Part shown: in pieces, positions 9,296 to 16,524 of the stretch
How positions within the stretch are numbered: the stretch's first letter is position 1
How the letters are laid out: the number at the start of each line of letters is the position of its first letter
Assembly (NCBI RefSeq): GCF_004354045.1
Contig: NZ_SMRT01000003.1
Location: forward strand, 186,001-250,000
Direction of reading: 5' to 3'
Source of the DNA: Paenibacillus piri
GTDB lineage: Bacteria > Bacillota > Bacilli > Paenibacillales > NBRC-103111
Length of the DNA: 64,000 bases
Program-made: the position numbers and the translations under genes
Notes under the pieces: generated by a model
The model's input: only the letters and a program-made list of their open reading frames with translations
Database searches by the model: none
What the model was told of the DNA's origin: nothing

Positions 9296-9404
9296 GAACT
9301 CGTTCAGCTATGCTGAACATCGGGGAATCAGATGGGGACTCTCCCCCACCTGATTCAAGGCCCACCTTAGGGGTGGGGGTCTTAACCCGATAAAGCCGTA
9401 ATCG
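9296..9404 (+). repeat. 109-bp structured repeat, copy A
   Basis: Its reverse complement recurs at 62100-62208 with, by my reading, six mismatches and no gaps; similarity stops sharply on both sides. Four consecutive hairpins can be drawn: GTTCAGC/GCTGAAC, GAATCAG/CTGATTC (with inner GGGGA/TCCCC), CCCACC/GGTGGG, and CCGAT/ATCGG. There is no open frame. The most likely explanations are the terminal remnant of an IS200/IS605/IS1341-type (TnpB) element, including its omega-RNA scaffold, or a stand-alone structured RNA family. Confidence 0.85.
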
Positions 9405-9405
9405 G

Positions 9406-9445
9406 ATAAAACAAGCAGCCGGCTGCCGTGGCAGCCGGTTCTGCT
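9406..9445 (-). terminator. terminator of the oxidoreductase/cupin pair
   Basis: Hairpin with arms AGCAG-CCGGCTGCC and GGCAGCCGG-TT-CTGCT around a 2-base loop, followed on the minus strand by TTGTTTTAT. It ends the minus-strand cupin/oxidoreductase transcript and adjoins repeat copy A. Confidence 0.75.
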
Positions 9446-9491
9446 ATCCCTTAAGTCCGCTGGTGGCTATGCCGCCGATCTCAGGCTTAAA
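9444..9491 (-). pseudogene. possible C-terminal relic of an ABC permease
   Basis: Immediately after the oxidoreductase stop, and overlapping it in another frame, the minus strand reads FKPEIGGIATSGLKG followed by a stop. Small C-terminal tails ending in G-x-(V/L)KG are characteristic of MalG/YtcP-type permeases, including several in this window (GAVKG, GSVKG, GSLKG). Fifteen codons are too few for proof. Confidence 0.25.
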
Positions 9492-10467
9492 CTTCTCTCA
9501 GTGCTTCTTCCACGGAAAGCATTTTACCCTTTCTAGACGATACGGCCGCAGCATGCACCAGGCTTTGCGACTTCAAATAATCTCTTCCACTTGGTCTCGG
9601 CTCCCGCTTTTCTTTCAAAGCAGCTATAAATTCATCTAGCGGCAGCATGTTTCCTACCCCGTCGAAGGTGTGCACTTCTTCGTCCATTCCTTCCTTCATA
9701 AGCTGCACCCGGTTGCTCGTTATCGCAATCGCGCCTTCCTCTCCTTCGAAACGCCAATCTCCATACCATTCGGTCTGTTTACCCTTGGTCATCATGCTGC
9801 CGTGATAATCCACGACCGTCCCGCCGTCAAGCTCCATCCATGCGCTAAGGTGAATCGTCGTAGTATCCGTCCAGCTTCCGGGCGGATTGCTGTTCATGGC
9901 GAACACTTTCACTGCTTCCTGGCCGGTAAAATAACGGATCATATCGAAATGATGAATCGTGACATCTTCCAGCAGTCCGTTTGTCAGCCGACCGAAATAA
10001 GGAACGGGTACGACATGGTAGCGGTCGAATTCAATGTGTACCGATGACAATTTTCCGATGACGCCGATGTCTAGAAGCTCCTTTGCCTTCAGTACCGGGG
10101 CGAAGAATCGGTAATTCTCGGAAATCATGAACGGGATGTTTTTCAGTTTGGCCTGACCTACAATATATTGCGCATCCGTAATATCGTTCGAAATCGGTTT
10201 CTCGCAGAGGACAGGCAGGCCATGCGCGAACGCGATCTCGTTAATCGCAGTGTGAATGTGAGGAGGCGTAACGTTTATGACAAAATCGGGGCACTCACTG
10301 ATAATCGCATCTTCCAAAGACGAATAAAACGGAGTTTCCAGATCAATCGTTTCCCTGAGCTGAACGTTTGCTTCAACAACGCATACCCCTTGTACGCCCG
10401 CATGACGTCTTAGTCTCTTGTACCACCCTGAACCAAAGTTTCCTAAACCTACCAGAACTACCTTCAT
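9487..10467 (-). CDS. Gfo/Idh/MocA family NAD(P)-dependent oxidoreductase
   Basis: A 326-residue sugar dehydrogenase-type protein: Rossmann motif GLGNFG (7-12), the hallmark EKP (89-91, in VLCEKPISND), and the C-terminal substrate-binding fold with HHFDMIRYFTGQEA. It would oxidise or reduce a sugar, inositol-like or sugar-acid compound with NAD(P). The ATG at 10467 has GAGG with 9-base spacing; ATG 10476 is so close to GAGG that it is less likely. It lies about 20 bases downstream of the cupin gene, which is co-transcribed with it. Substrate unknown. Confidence 0.87.
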   Translation of the reverse strand: MKVVLVGLGNFGSGWYKRLRRHAGVQGVCVVEANVQLRETIDLETPFYSSLEDAIISECPDFVINVTPPHIHTAINEIAFAHGLPVLCEKPISNDITDAQYIVGQAKLKNIPFMISENYRFFAPVLKAKELLDIGVIGKLSSVHIEFDRYHVVPVPYFGRLTNGLLEDVTIHHFDMIRYFTGQEAVKVFAMNSNPPGSWTDTTTIHLSAWMELDGGTVVDYHGSMMTKGKQTEWYGDWRFEGEEGAIAITSNRVQLMKEGMDEEVHTFDGVGNMLPLDEFIAALKEKREPRPSGRDYLKSQSLVHAAAVSSRKGKMLSVEEALREV

Positions 10468-10486
10468 GTTATTCATCCTCGCTTCT

Positions 10487-10849
10487 TTACATTTGATTTT
10501 TGTTTCGGGACGGTCCGGCATGGCACCAGACGACGACAATTGGATCTTCCACGCTTGAAATGAGATGATGGTCCTCTCCCGGCTCAATAATGACGACATC
10601 TCCCGTCTTTACCGGGTACATGTGTTCTTTGTTGATTTCAACCTCGCCTGTGCCCTGCAAGATAAGGAAAGCTTCGCAATCTTCGTGCACATGATAGTCG
10701 ATGCCTCCCGGACCATCGTTCGTATGAGCGCGCGCGCCAGGCTTCTCGAAGGCAAGTCCTCCGTAAGAGATGTAATCCCCCGGCATAATGTCTTTCAAAA
10801 TATGTCCCTCTGTAACATCCGCCAACTGCTGTAAACGATAAGTTCTCAT
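10487..10849 (-). CDS. small cupin-domain protein
   Basis: A 120-residue single-domain cupin. Motif 1 appears as DYHVHEDCEAFLILQGTGEVEIN (His, His and Glu as metal ligands) and motif 2 as PGEDHHLISS. Such proteins are sugar isomerases/epimerases or ligand sensors; which one cannot be told. It is the first gene of a two-gene minus-strand unit with the Gfo/Idh/MocA oxidoreductase and is divergent from an AraC gene. A GGAG-type site precedes the start. Confidence 0.8.
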   Translation of the reverse strand: MRTYRLQQLADVTEGHILKDIMPGDYISYGGLAFEKPGARAHTNDGPGGIDYHVHEDCEAFLILQGTGEVEINKEHMYPVKTGDVVIIEPGEDHHLISSVEDPIVVVWCHAGPSRNKNQM

Positions 10850-11003
10850 TTAAAACCACTCCTTCTTTCCATTTTTATATTATCCAGACGGGCACGAGGC
10901 TGATAACAAAGCATACGCCCGAATGAGCTGCTCATTATCGCCTTATGCCGCCTGCGCACTGCTGCATCATGCAGCCATAATGACTGTCCGCGAAAGCTCT
11001 TGC

Positions 11004-11064
11004 ATGCTTGACAAACTGGGCTATAAATGTCAATATTTAATTGTATTTTATGAATAATCGATAT
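11004..11064 (+). repeat. 61-bp direct repeat R1, promoter-like
   Basis: Shares 48 of 61 positions (my count, no gaps) with R2 at 11907-11967. Conserved blocks are ATGCTTGACAAACTGG, TAAATGT and TTTATGAA.AATCGATAT. It contains a perfect TTGACA and lies directly before the AraC gene, so it probably holds that gene's promoter and an operator. Confidence 0.75.
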
Positions 11065-11085
11065 ATGATAATCGGAGTGAAGCAT

Positions 11086-11826
11086 ATGGATATCCCATCT
11101 ATGCATTACGGGCAGCACTGCGTCCCGGATTGGAAATGGAATGTTCCCGTCGGTTGTCATCCAGGGTTTACCTTGTGGAGCGTTTGGGGTGGAAGCGGTC
11201 AAATCATGCTAGGCAAGAACCGCTACCAATTAAGTGTCGGTGATGTTTTTTTTATCAATTATAAGAAGGCGGTCAATGCCCATCAAAATGATCATGCCAG
11301 TCTCGATGTTCGTTATATAGATTTCACATTGCGTAATCCGGATATTTTGTGTGATTTGCCTGAGCATCGCCATTTTGATCAATATCATTTTGTACTAGAG
11401 CTTTTCAATCGCTTTCATTTAGCCGAAGAAAGAAGTAACTTGTCACAAATGGAAATATGGCTGCAAGCGCTTATTACGGAATATCAAAGTAAAACGCCAA
11501 CATCAGGCGGGGCGTATTCCAAAAAAATTAATGAACTATGCCGCATGTTTCAACAACATCCCCAGAAGCAATATGATATAAGCGAACTCGCTCAGAAATA
11601 TTCTCTTACGACAGATCATTTTATACGCATTTTTAAACAGGAATGCGGGATTACGCCTTACGCCTATCTGCAGCGTTGCAGGCTGGAAACTGCCAAAACA
11701 CTGTTACGCATGTCTACTCTCAGTATCACAGACATTGCAAGCGCTTGCGGTTTTTCTGACATATATAATTTTTCCCGGTTTTTTCAATCAAAAACAGGCT
11801 TTTCACCAAGAAAATTCCGCAATTGA
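11086..11826 (+). CDS. AraC family transcriptional regulator
   Basis: A 246-residue regulator: N-terminal cupin sensor (FTLWSVWGGSGQIMLGKNRYQLSVGDVFFINYKKA) and C-terminal AraC helix-turn-helix pair (YDISELAQKYSLTTDHFIRIFKQECG; SITDIASACGFSDIYNFSRFFQSKTGFSPRKFR). The ATG at 11086 follows CGGAGTG by about 6 bases; earlier in-frame starts (TTG 11041, ATG 11050) have no site and fall inside repeat R1. It is divergent from the cupin/oxidoreductase unit and probably controls it. The gene sits between two diverged 61-bp direct repeats. Its codon use is more AT-rich than that of neighbouring genes. Confidence 0.88.
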   Translation: MDIPSMHYGQHCVPDWKWNVPVGCHPGFTLWSVWGGSGQIMLGKNRYQLSVGDVFFINYKKAVNAHQNDHASLDVRYIDFTLRNPDILCDLPEHRHFDQYHFVLELFNRFHLAEERSNLSQMEIWLQALITEYQSKTPTSGGAYSKKINELCRMFQQHPQKQYDISELAQKYSLTTDHFIRIFKQECGITPYAYLQRCRLETAKTLLRMSTLSITDIASACGFSDIYNFSRFFQSKTGFSPRKFRN

Positions 11827-11906
11827 ATCATTATAACTAGCATCTACAGAAATATCGTTGCCGGTCTGTCGCAAATGCCGGGATGTAATATCGATAAATT
11901 AATCAT

Positions 11907-11967
11907 ATGCTTGACAAACTGGATTGTAAATGTAAAAATACGATAATTATTTATGAAAAATCGATAT
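11907..11967 (+). repeat. 61-bp direct repeat R2, promoter-like
   Basis: Second copy of the repeat described at 11004, in the same orientation and downstream of the AraC gene. It keeps the TTGACA block and the ATCGATAT end. No gene begins after it on the plus strand, so it is either an orphan promoter of a lost gene or a distal binding site. Confidence 0.72.
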
Positions 11968-12270
11968 GAACGAACTCTTAACAGCACTTGAAATCAGGTC
12001 AAAAAAGGCCGCAACAGCATGCCCACAGGCAAGTTGTCGCGGCCCCAAAGCAGCGTTCATGGTTTCGTAGCTTCCTGAAGTAAAATCCTGTCAGTGTAAT
12101 GTATCGTTCATACATTCCGTCACATTAACACTCTGTTACGACATCCCAACCGTCAGGGACGGATGGCCGGCTCTTTGCCAGGAGCGCCGGGCTGGCTTTG
12201 ACAGAGCGAAGCCAATTCGCATCTGAATAGTCCTATTGATATACGTAATTATCCACCCTTTATTGGCCGG
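11968..12270. other. intergenic stretch without a recognised gene
   Basis: Between repeat R2 and the convergent AraC gene. The only structure I see is an imperfect hairpin with GGCCGC/GCGGCC arms around 12008-12046, preceded by A-residues, which could terminate the minus-strand AraC gene or an R2-driven transcript. Confidence 0.4.
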
Positions 12271-13161
12271 CTAATGGTTGTTCATATGGATTTTATGATA
12301 AGCCTGCCGGTATTCGGTCGGCGTCATTTTGACGTACTTTTTAAACAGCCGCATGAAATATTTTTCATCGTGAAAGCCGACTAATTCGGCGATATGCTTA
12401 ATGCTTCCGGTGCTGCGGGTGAGCAAATCTTTGGATTTGGAAATTTTGATCAGATGAATATACTCCTGCAGATTATGGCCTGTCTTTTTCCTGAAAAACC
12501 GGGAAAGATAATCTTTGTTATAAGCGAATTTCTCCGCTACGTCCGCGACCGATATATTTTGCCGCATATGAATCCGGATCCACTCGATAATTTCCGAAAT
12601 GTTTCGATTCCCCTGCAGCATTTTGCCGGAGTTGTAATAATCCGAAATGAGCTGTTCCGAAAGCTCGATGAGCAGCGAAGTGGAGATGTAATTGGCAGCC
12701 TGCTGCGTGTAATAGTTCGAGCTGACAATATGTTGAAGCTGCTGGAACAAAATATTGATGCGTTCGATGATCGCCGGTTTGAAATAGAGAGGAAAGCATA
12801 CATGGGAGAAAAGCTTGGAAGAATCGGGGGTCGTGAGCTGCGCCAGCTGATCCAGCAGACCCGCCTCGTCGATCAGCTCGTAGGGATCGGCCGTCTTAAA
12901 GTGAAACCAATAGAATGAAATCCCTTCCTCGCACGCACGGTACCCATGATGGCCCTGCCCCGGCAGCAGCAGCAGCACCTCGCCGGGCTTTACCTCATAC
13001 TGCATATCCTCCTGGGAAATATACAGGCATTTATCGATGCCGATAATGATTTCCAACGAGTCGTTCGTACGATAGGAATGAGTCCAGGGCACTTCCGAAA
13101 CGAATAATCCGCAGGAAATGAACTTCACAGGCCGTTCGATCCCGGCTTTCATGTATTTCAT
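12271..13161 (-). CDS. AraC family transcriptional regulator of the GH127 locus
   Basis: A 296-residue AraC protein: N-terminal cupin-like sensor (VKPGEVLLLLPGQGHHGYRACEEGISFYWFHF is its core) and C-terminal double helix-turn-helix (NISVADVAEKFAYNKDYLSRFFRKKTG; SIKHIAELVGFHDEKYFMRLFKKYVKMTPTEYR). The ATG at 13161 has AAAGGGGG about 12 bases upstream; ATG 13152 is an alternative. It is divergent from the sugar-importer/GH127 operon across about 215 bases that hold a good promoter, so control of that operon is likely. Confidence 0.9.
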   Translation of the reverse strand: MKYMKAGIERPVKFISCGLFVSEVPWTHSYRTNDSLEIIIGIDKCLYISQEDMQYEVKPGEVLLLLPGQGHHGYRACEEGISFYWFHFKTADPYELIDEAGLLDQLAQLTTPDSSKLFSHVCFPLYFKPAIIERINILFQQLQHIVSSNYYTQQAANYISTSLLIELSEQLISDYYNSGKMLQGNRNISEIIEWIRIHMRQNISVADVAEKFAYNKDYLSRFFRKKTGHNLQEYIHLIKISKSKDLLTRSTGSIKHIAELVGFHDEKYFMRLFKKYVKMTPTEYRQAYHKIHMNNH

Positions 13162-13222
13162 AGCTACAATTCGCCCCCTTTCCATAAATGGCGTGATAAG
13201 CATTGTCGGAAAAAAGCGAAAT

Positions 13223-13252
13223 TTGACAACGCTTCCAATAGGTCGGTTTTAT
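13223..13252 (+). promoter_or_regulatory. candidate sigma-A promoter of the importer/GH127 operon
   Basis: TTGACA (13223-13228), 18-base spacer, TTTTAT (13247-13252) in the divergent region between the AraC gene and the binding-protein gene. Confidence 0.5.
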
Positions 13253-13376
13253 CCACCTAATGTTGTGGAGCAGCTACTTACAACGGCAAACTCCAATGCT
13301 AAGATGGGCTTGTGTACGTTCACCATGAATCTAACCGCGCAAAGCATGTATCCAATTTTGCGAAGGAGGATGGCCG

Positions 13377-14714
13377 TTGAAAAAACTGCCTATCGTATCG
13401 GGTCTGCTGCTGGTCTCGGTGTTCGTTTCCGCCTGCTCGAGTGAAGGCGGCGCCGCAGGCGGGACCGCCAAGCCTGCCGGCTCCGCCGACAAAAGCGGTG
13501 CGGGGGAAGCCGTTACGTTGAAATTCATGGGGTGGGAAGCGAGCCCGCTGGAAACTGAGTCCGTCAAAAAAGGTCTCGACTCGTTTATGAAGTCGCATCC
13601 GAACATCAAAGTGGACTATCAGCCGGTTCCGAACGCGCAGTACTCGCAGAAGCTGCTGACCTTGCTGGCCGGCAACGCGGCGCCGGACGTATTCTTCCTG
13701 GGCGCGACCGACTACCGCTCTTTTCAAAAGCGGGACGTGCTGCTCGAGCTGACGCCGCTGTTCAAGCAGGACAATATGTCGCTGGACGATTTCATCCCGT
13801 CGGCGGCGCAAATAATGAACATCGGCGGCAAAGTGTACGGCATCAGCAGCTGTACGGTCTCACCTGTACTTTATTATAACAAGGCCGTATTTGACAAGGC
13901 GAATATTCCATATCCGCCGAGCGATCCGGGCAAAGCATGGACATGGGAGCAATTCCGCGACACGGCGAAGAAGCTGACGGTCAAGCAAGGCGACAAAGTA
14001 GCGCAGTACGGCGCTTTCGGGCTCGAAAATTTTTACATGACGACGGCCGAAATTTTCTCCAACGGCGGGAAAATGTTCAACCAGGACGGAACGAAGATGG
14101 CGCTGAACACGCCAGAAGCGAAGCAGGTGCTGCAAAGCATCTACGACCTGCGGGTCAAGGACGGCGCCTCTCCGACGGCCAAGACATTGGAAAGCATCGG
14201 CATGAAGGCAAACCAGATGCTGCAGACCGGCAAGGTGGCGATGGTGGTGGACGGCTCATGGGGATTGCAGGAGCTGGCGACGATGGGCTTCCCGGTCGGC
14301 GTTGCGGCCTTGCCGAAATTCAAGGAAGCGAAGACGCACGGGCAGGCTCACGTCCATGCGGCGGCGGCCAAGACGAAGCATCCGAAGGAAGCGTGGGAGC
14401 TGTTGAAATTTTTATCCTCGGATGAATACCAGACGCAAAATATTAGCGCCGGTCTGTGGATGCCGAACCGCAAATCGCTGTATACCGAAGAAGGCATGAA
14501 GAAATGGTTCAACAAATCCGTTCACCCGGAAGGGTTTGCAAGACTCGTCGCTTTCTTCAGGGATGCGGAGCCGTACCCGTTCACACTAATTACGCAAAAT
14601 AAGGTGAATGACATCATTACGGAAGAGACGGATAAGCTGTGGTATTCCGGACAATCCGTCGACGACACGCTGAAAAATATCGAGACGCGCTCGAATGCGG
14701 AGCTGGCGAAATAA
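13377..14714 (+). CDS. sugar ABC transporter substrate-binding lipoprotein
   Basis: A 445-residue family 1 (MalE/UgpB-like) extracellular binding protein with lipobox VSAC (Cys20) and a Gly/Ala-rich linker. The mature domain begins VTLKFMGWEASPLE and contains APDVFFLGATDYRSF and the interlobe motif VAMVVDGSWGLQEL. The start is a TTG with AAGGAGG 7 bases upstream; the overlapping ATG at 13370 is out of frame. First gene of an operon with two permeases and the GH127 enzyme, so the ligand is probably an arabinofuranose-containing oligosaccharide (inference from context). Confidence 0.9.
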   Translation: MKKLPIVSGLLLVSVFVSACSSEGGAAGGTAKPAGSADKSGAGEAVTLKFMGWEASPLETESVKKGLDSFMKSHPNIKVDYQPVPNAQYSQKLLTLLAGNAAPDVFFLGATDYRSFQKRDVLLELTPLFKQDNMSLDDFIPSAAQIMNIGGKVYGISSCTVSPVLYYNKAVFDKANIPYPPSDPGKAWTWEQFRDTAKKLTVKQGDKVAQYGAFGLENFYMTTAEIFSNGGKMFNQDGTKMALNTPEAKQVLQSIYDLRVKDGASPTAKTLESIGMKANQMLQTGKVAMVVDGSWGLQELATMGFPVGVAALPKFKEAKTHGQAHVHAAAAKTKHPKEAWELLKFLSSDEYQTQNISAGLWMPNRKSLYTEEGMKKWFNKSVHPEGFARLVAFFRDAEPYPFTLITQNKVNDIITEETDKLWYSGQSVDDTLKNIETRSNAELAK

Positions 14715-14769
14715 TGGGGTCCCCGCGGAGCAACTCCGGGCCGGGCACCTTCTCGGAGATGATGATAAC

Positions 14770-15666
14770 ATGAATGGGACGGTCAGGAAATGGTTTTACC
14801 GCGACGGAACATGGGCTTTCCTGCTGCTGCTGCCGAATATATTGGGCTTCCTTGCGTTTACCCTCGTTCCGGTGATCGCGTCGTTTCTGTTGAGCTTCAC
14901 ATCATGGGATATGCTGTCGGCGATTCAATGGGTCGGGCTGAGCAATTACGCAAATCTTCTGCAGGACGAAACATTTATCAAGGTATTTTGGAACACGATC
15001 TATTTTGCCGGTGTCTCGGTGCCTGTCGGCATCGTCTGCTCGCTGCTGCTGGCCGTAGCGCTCGATCAGGGTATCAGCTTCAAGAAATTTTACCGGATGG
15101 CCTACTTTCTTCCGGTCGTCTCGTCGATGGTCGCCGTCGCTGTCGTGTGGCAATTCATTTATAACCCGGAATACGGGCTGCTCAATTATTTTTTGAGCCT
15201 GATCGGGATCAAAGGCCCCAATTGGCTGACCAGCACGGCATGGGCGATGCCGGCCGTCATTATTACAAGCGTATGGAAAAATGTCGGCTTCAACATGCTT
15301 ATTTTTCTCGCCGGGCTGCAGGGCATCTCGAACGATTATTACGAAGCGGCCGAGCTGGACGGGGCCAAATGGCGTCAAAAGTTTTTTTACGTCACCATTC
15401 CGCTGCTGTCGCCGACGACGTTCTTCGTCACGGTCATGTCGTTCATCGGCTCGTTTCAGGTGTTCGATACCGTCTTTTTGATGACACAGGGGGGACCGGC
15501 GCGATCCACCTCGGTCATCGTCCATTACTTGTACGAGAACGCATTCAAGTATTTCAATATGGGTTATGCAAGCGCGATGGCTTACGTCCTGTTCTTCATG
15601 GTCTTTCTCATTACAATGCTCCAACTGTGGCGGCAGAAAAAATTCGGCTTGTACGAAGGGGGGTGA
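14770..15666 (+). CDS. sugar ABC permease, MalF/UgpA type
   Basis: A 298-residue six-helix permease. The EAA loop is YEAAELDGAKWRQKFFYVTIPLLSP, which contacts the ATPase. The start ATG at 14770 follows GGAG by about 11 bases; 55 bases separate it from the binding-protein stop. It ends 4 bases before the next permease starts. No ATPase gene is in this operon, as usual for CUT1 importers that share MsmX. Confidence 0.9.
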   Translation: MNGTVRKWFYRDGTWAFLLLLPNILGFLAFTLVPVIASFLLSFTSWDMLSAIQWVGLSNYANLLQDETFIKVFWNTIYFAGVSVPVGIVCSLLLAVALDQGISFKKFYRMAYFLPVVSSMVAVAVVWQFIYNPEYGLLNYFLSLIGIKGPNWLTSTAWAMPAVIITSVWKNVGFNMLIFLAGLQGISNDYYEAAELDGAKWRQKFFYVTIPLLSPTTFFVTVMSFIGSFQVFDTVFLMTQGGPARSTSVIVHYLYENAFKYFNMGYASAMAYVLFFMVFLITMLQLWRQKKFGLYEGG

Positions 15667-15670
15667 AGGC

Positions 15671-16498
15671 ATGAGCAGACGCACAGCGGCTCGAATGATC
15701 TCCCATGTCGTCCTGCTGGCCGGCGCGATCACGATGATTCTTCCTTTTCTTTGGACCGTCAGCACATCGCTGAAACAGCTGAACGAAGTGTTCGTCTTCC
15801 CGCCAAGCTTTTTCGGTGCGAAGCTGCAATGGGTCAATTATTTCAGCATTTCGGACCGCTTTCCGTTCGATCTGTATTTTCTGAACAGCGTCAAAATTAC
15901 GGTCATCGTCGTCATCGCCCAACTCCTGACCAGCTCGATGGCCGGCTTCGTGTTCGCCCGGCTGCGCTTTCGTTCGCGCGATGCGCTGTTCGCTCTGTAT
16001 CTCGCTACGATGATGGTGCCGGCGCAGGTGACGATGATTCCGAATTTTATCGTCATGCGCTATTATGACTTGATTGACACGCATTGGTCGCTAATCCTGC
16101 CTGCGCTTGTGTCGGCGTTCGGCACGTTTCTGCTGCGTCAATTTTTCATCTCCATTCCGGAGTCGCTGGAGGATGCCGCCAAGATGGACGGCTGCACGCC
16201 GTTCGGCGTATACTGGCGCATTTTCGTGCCGCTGTCCAAACCGGCGATGGCCACGCTTGGCGTATTCGTGTTTATGGGAACGTGGAACGAATTCGTGGCG
16301 CCTCTCGTCTATATTAATACGCAGAATAAAATGACGCTCCCGCTCGGGCTGGCGGCGATGCAGGGGATGTATTCCACGAATTGGCCGGTATTGATGGCGG
16401 GAACGGTGATCTGCATTATGCCGCTCATTATCATTTTCCTGCTGGCGCAGGACTTCTTCATTAAAGGCGTTACTTTGTCGGGTCTGAAAGGCGAATAA
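15671..16498 (+). CDS. sugar ABC permease, MalG/UgpE type
   Basis: A 275-residue permease with six hydrophobic segments and the EAA loop LEDAAKMDGCTPFGVYWRIFVPLSKP. It ends in the typical GVTLSGLKGE tail. Start ATG 15671 is preceded by GGGGGGTGAAGGC. It pairs with the MalF-type permease just upstream. Confidence 0.9.
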   Translation: MSRRTAARMISHVVLLAGAITMILPFLWTVSTSLKQLNEVFVFPPSFFGAKLQWVNYFSISDRFPFDLYFLNSVKITVIVVIAQLLTSSMAGFVFARLRFRSRDALFALYLATMMVPAQVTMIPNFIVMRYYDLIDTHWSLILPALVSAFGTFLLRQFFISIPESLEDAAKMDGCTPFGVYWRIFVPLSKPAMATLGVFVFMGTWNEFVAPLVYINTQNKMTLPLGLAAMQGMYSTNWPVLMAGTVICIMPLIIIFLLAQDFFIKGVTLSGLKGE

Positions 16499-16524
16499 CG
16501 AATAACAACATAAAGGAGACTGTT

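Noticed and set aside
9296..9404. Simple rho-independent terminator
   Set aside because: The hairpins are not followed by a T-run and the whole 109 bp, not just one stem, is conserved in a second copy.
14902..15837. A 311-codon minus-strand open frame
   Set aside because: Antisense to two permease genes; low-complexity Arg/His/Asp composition.
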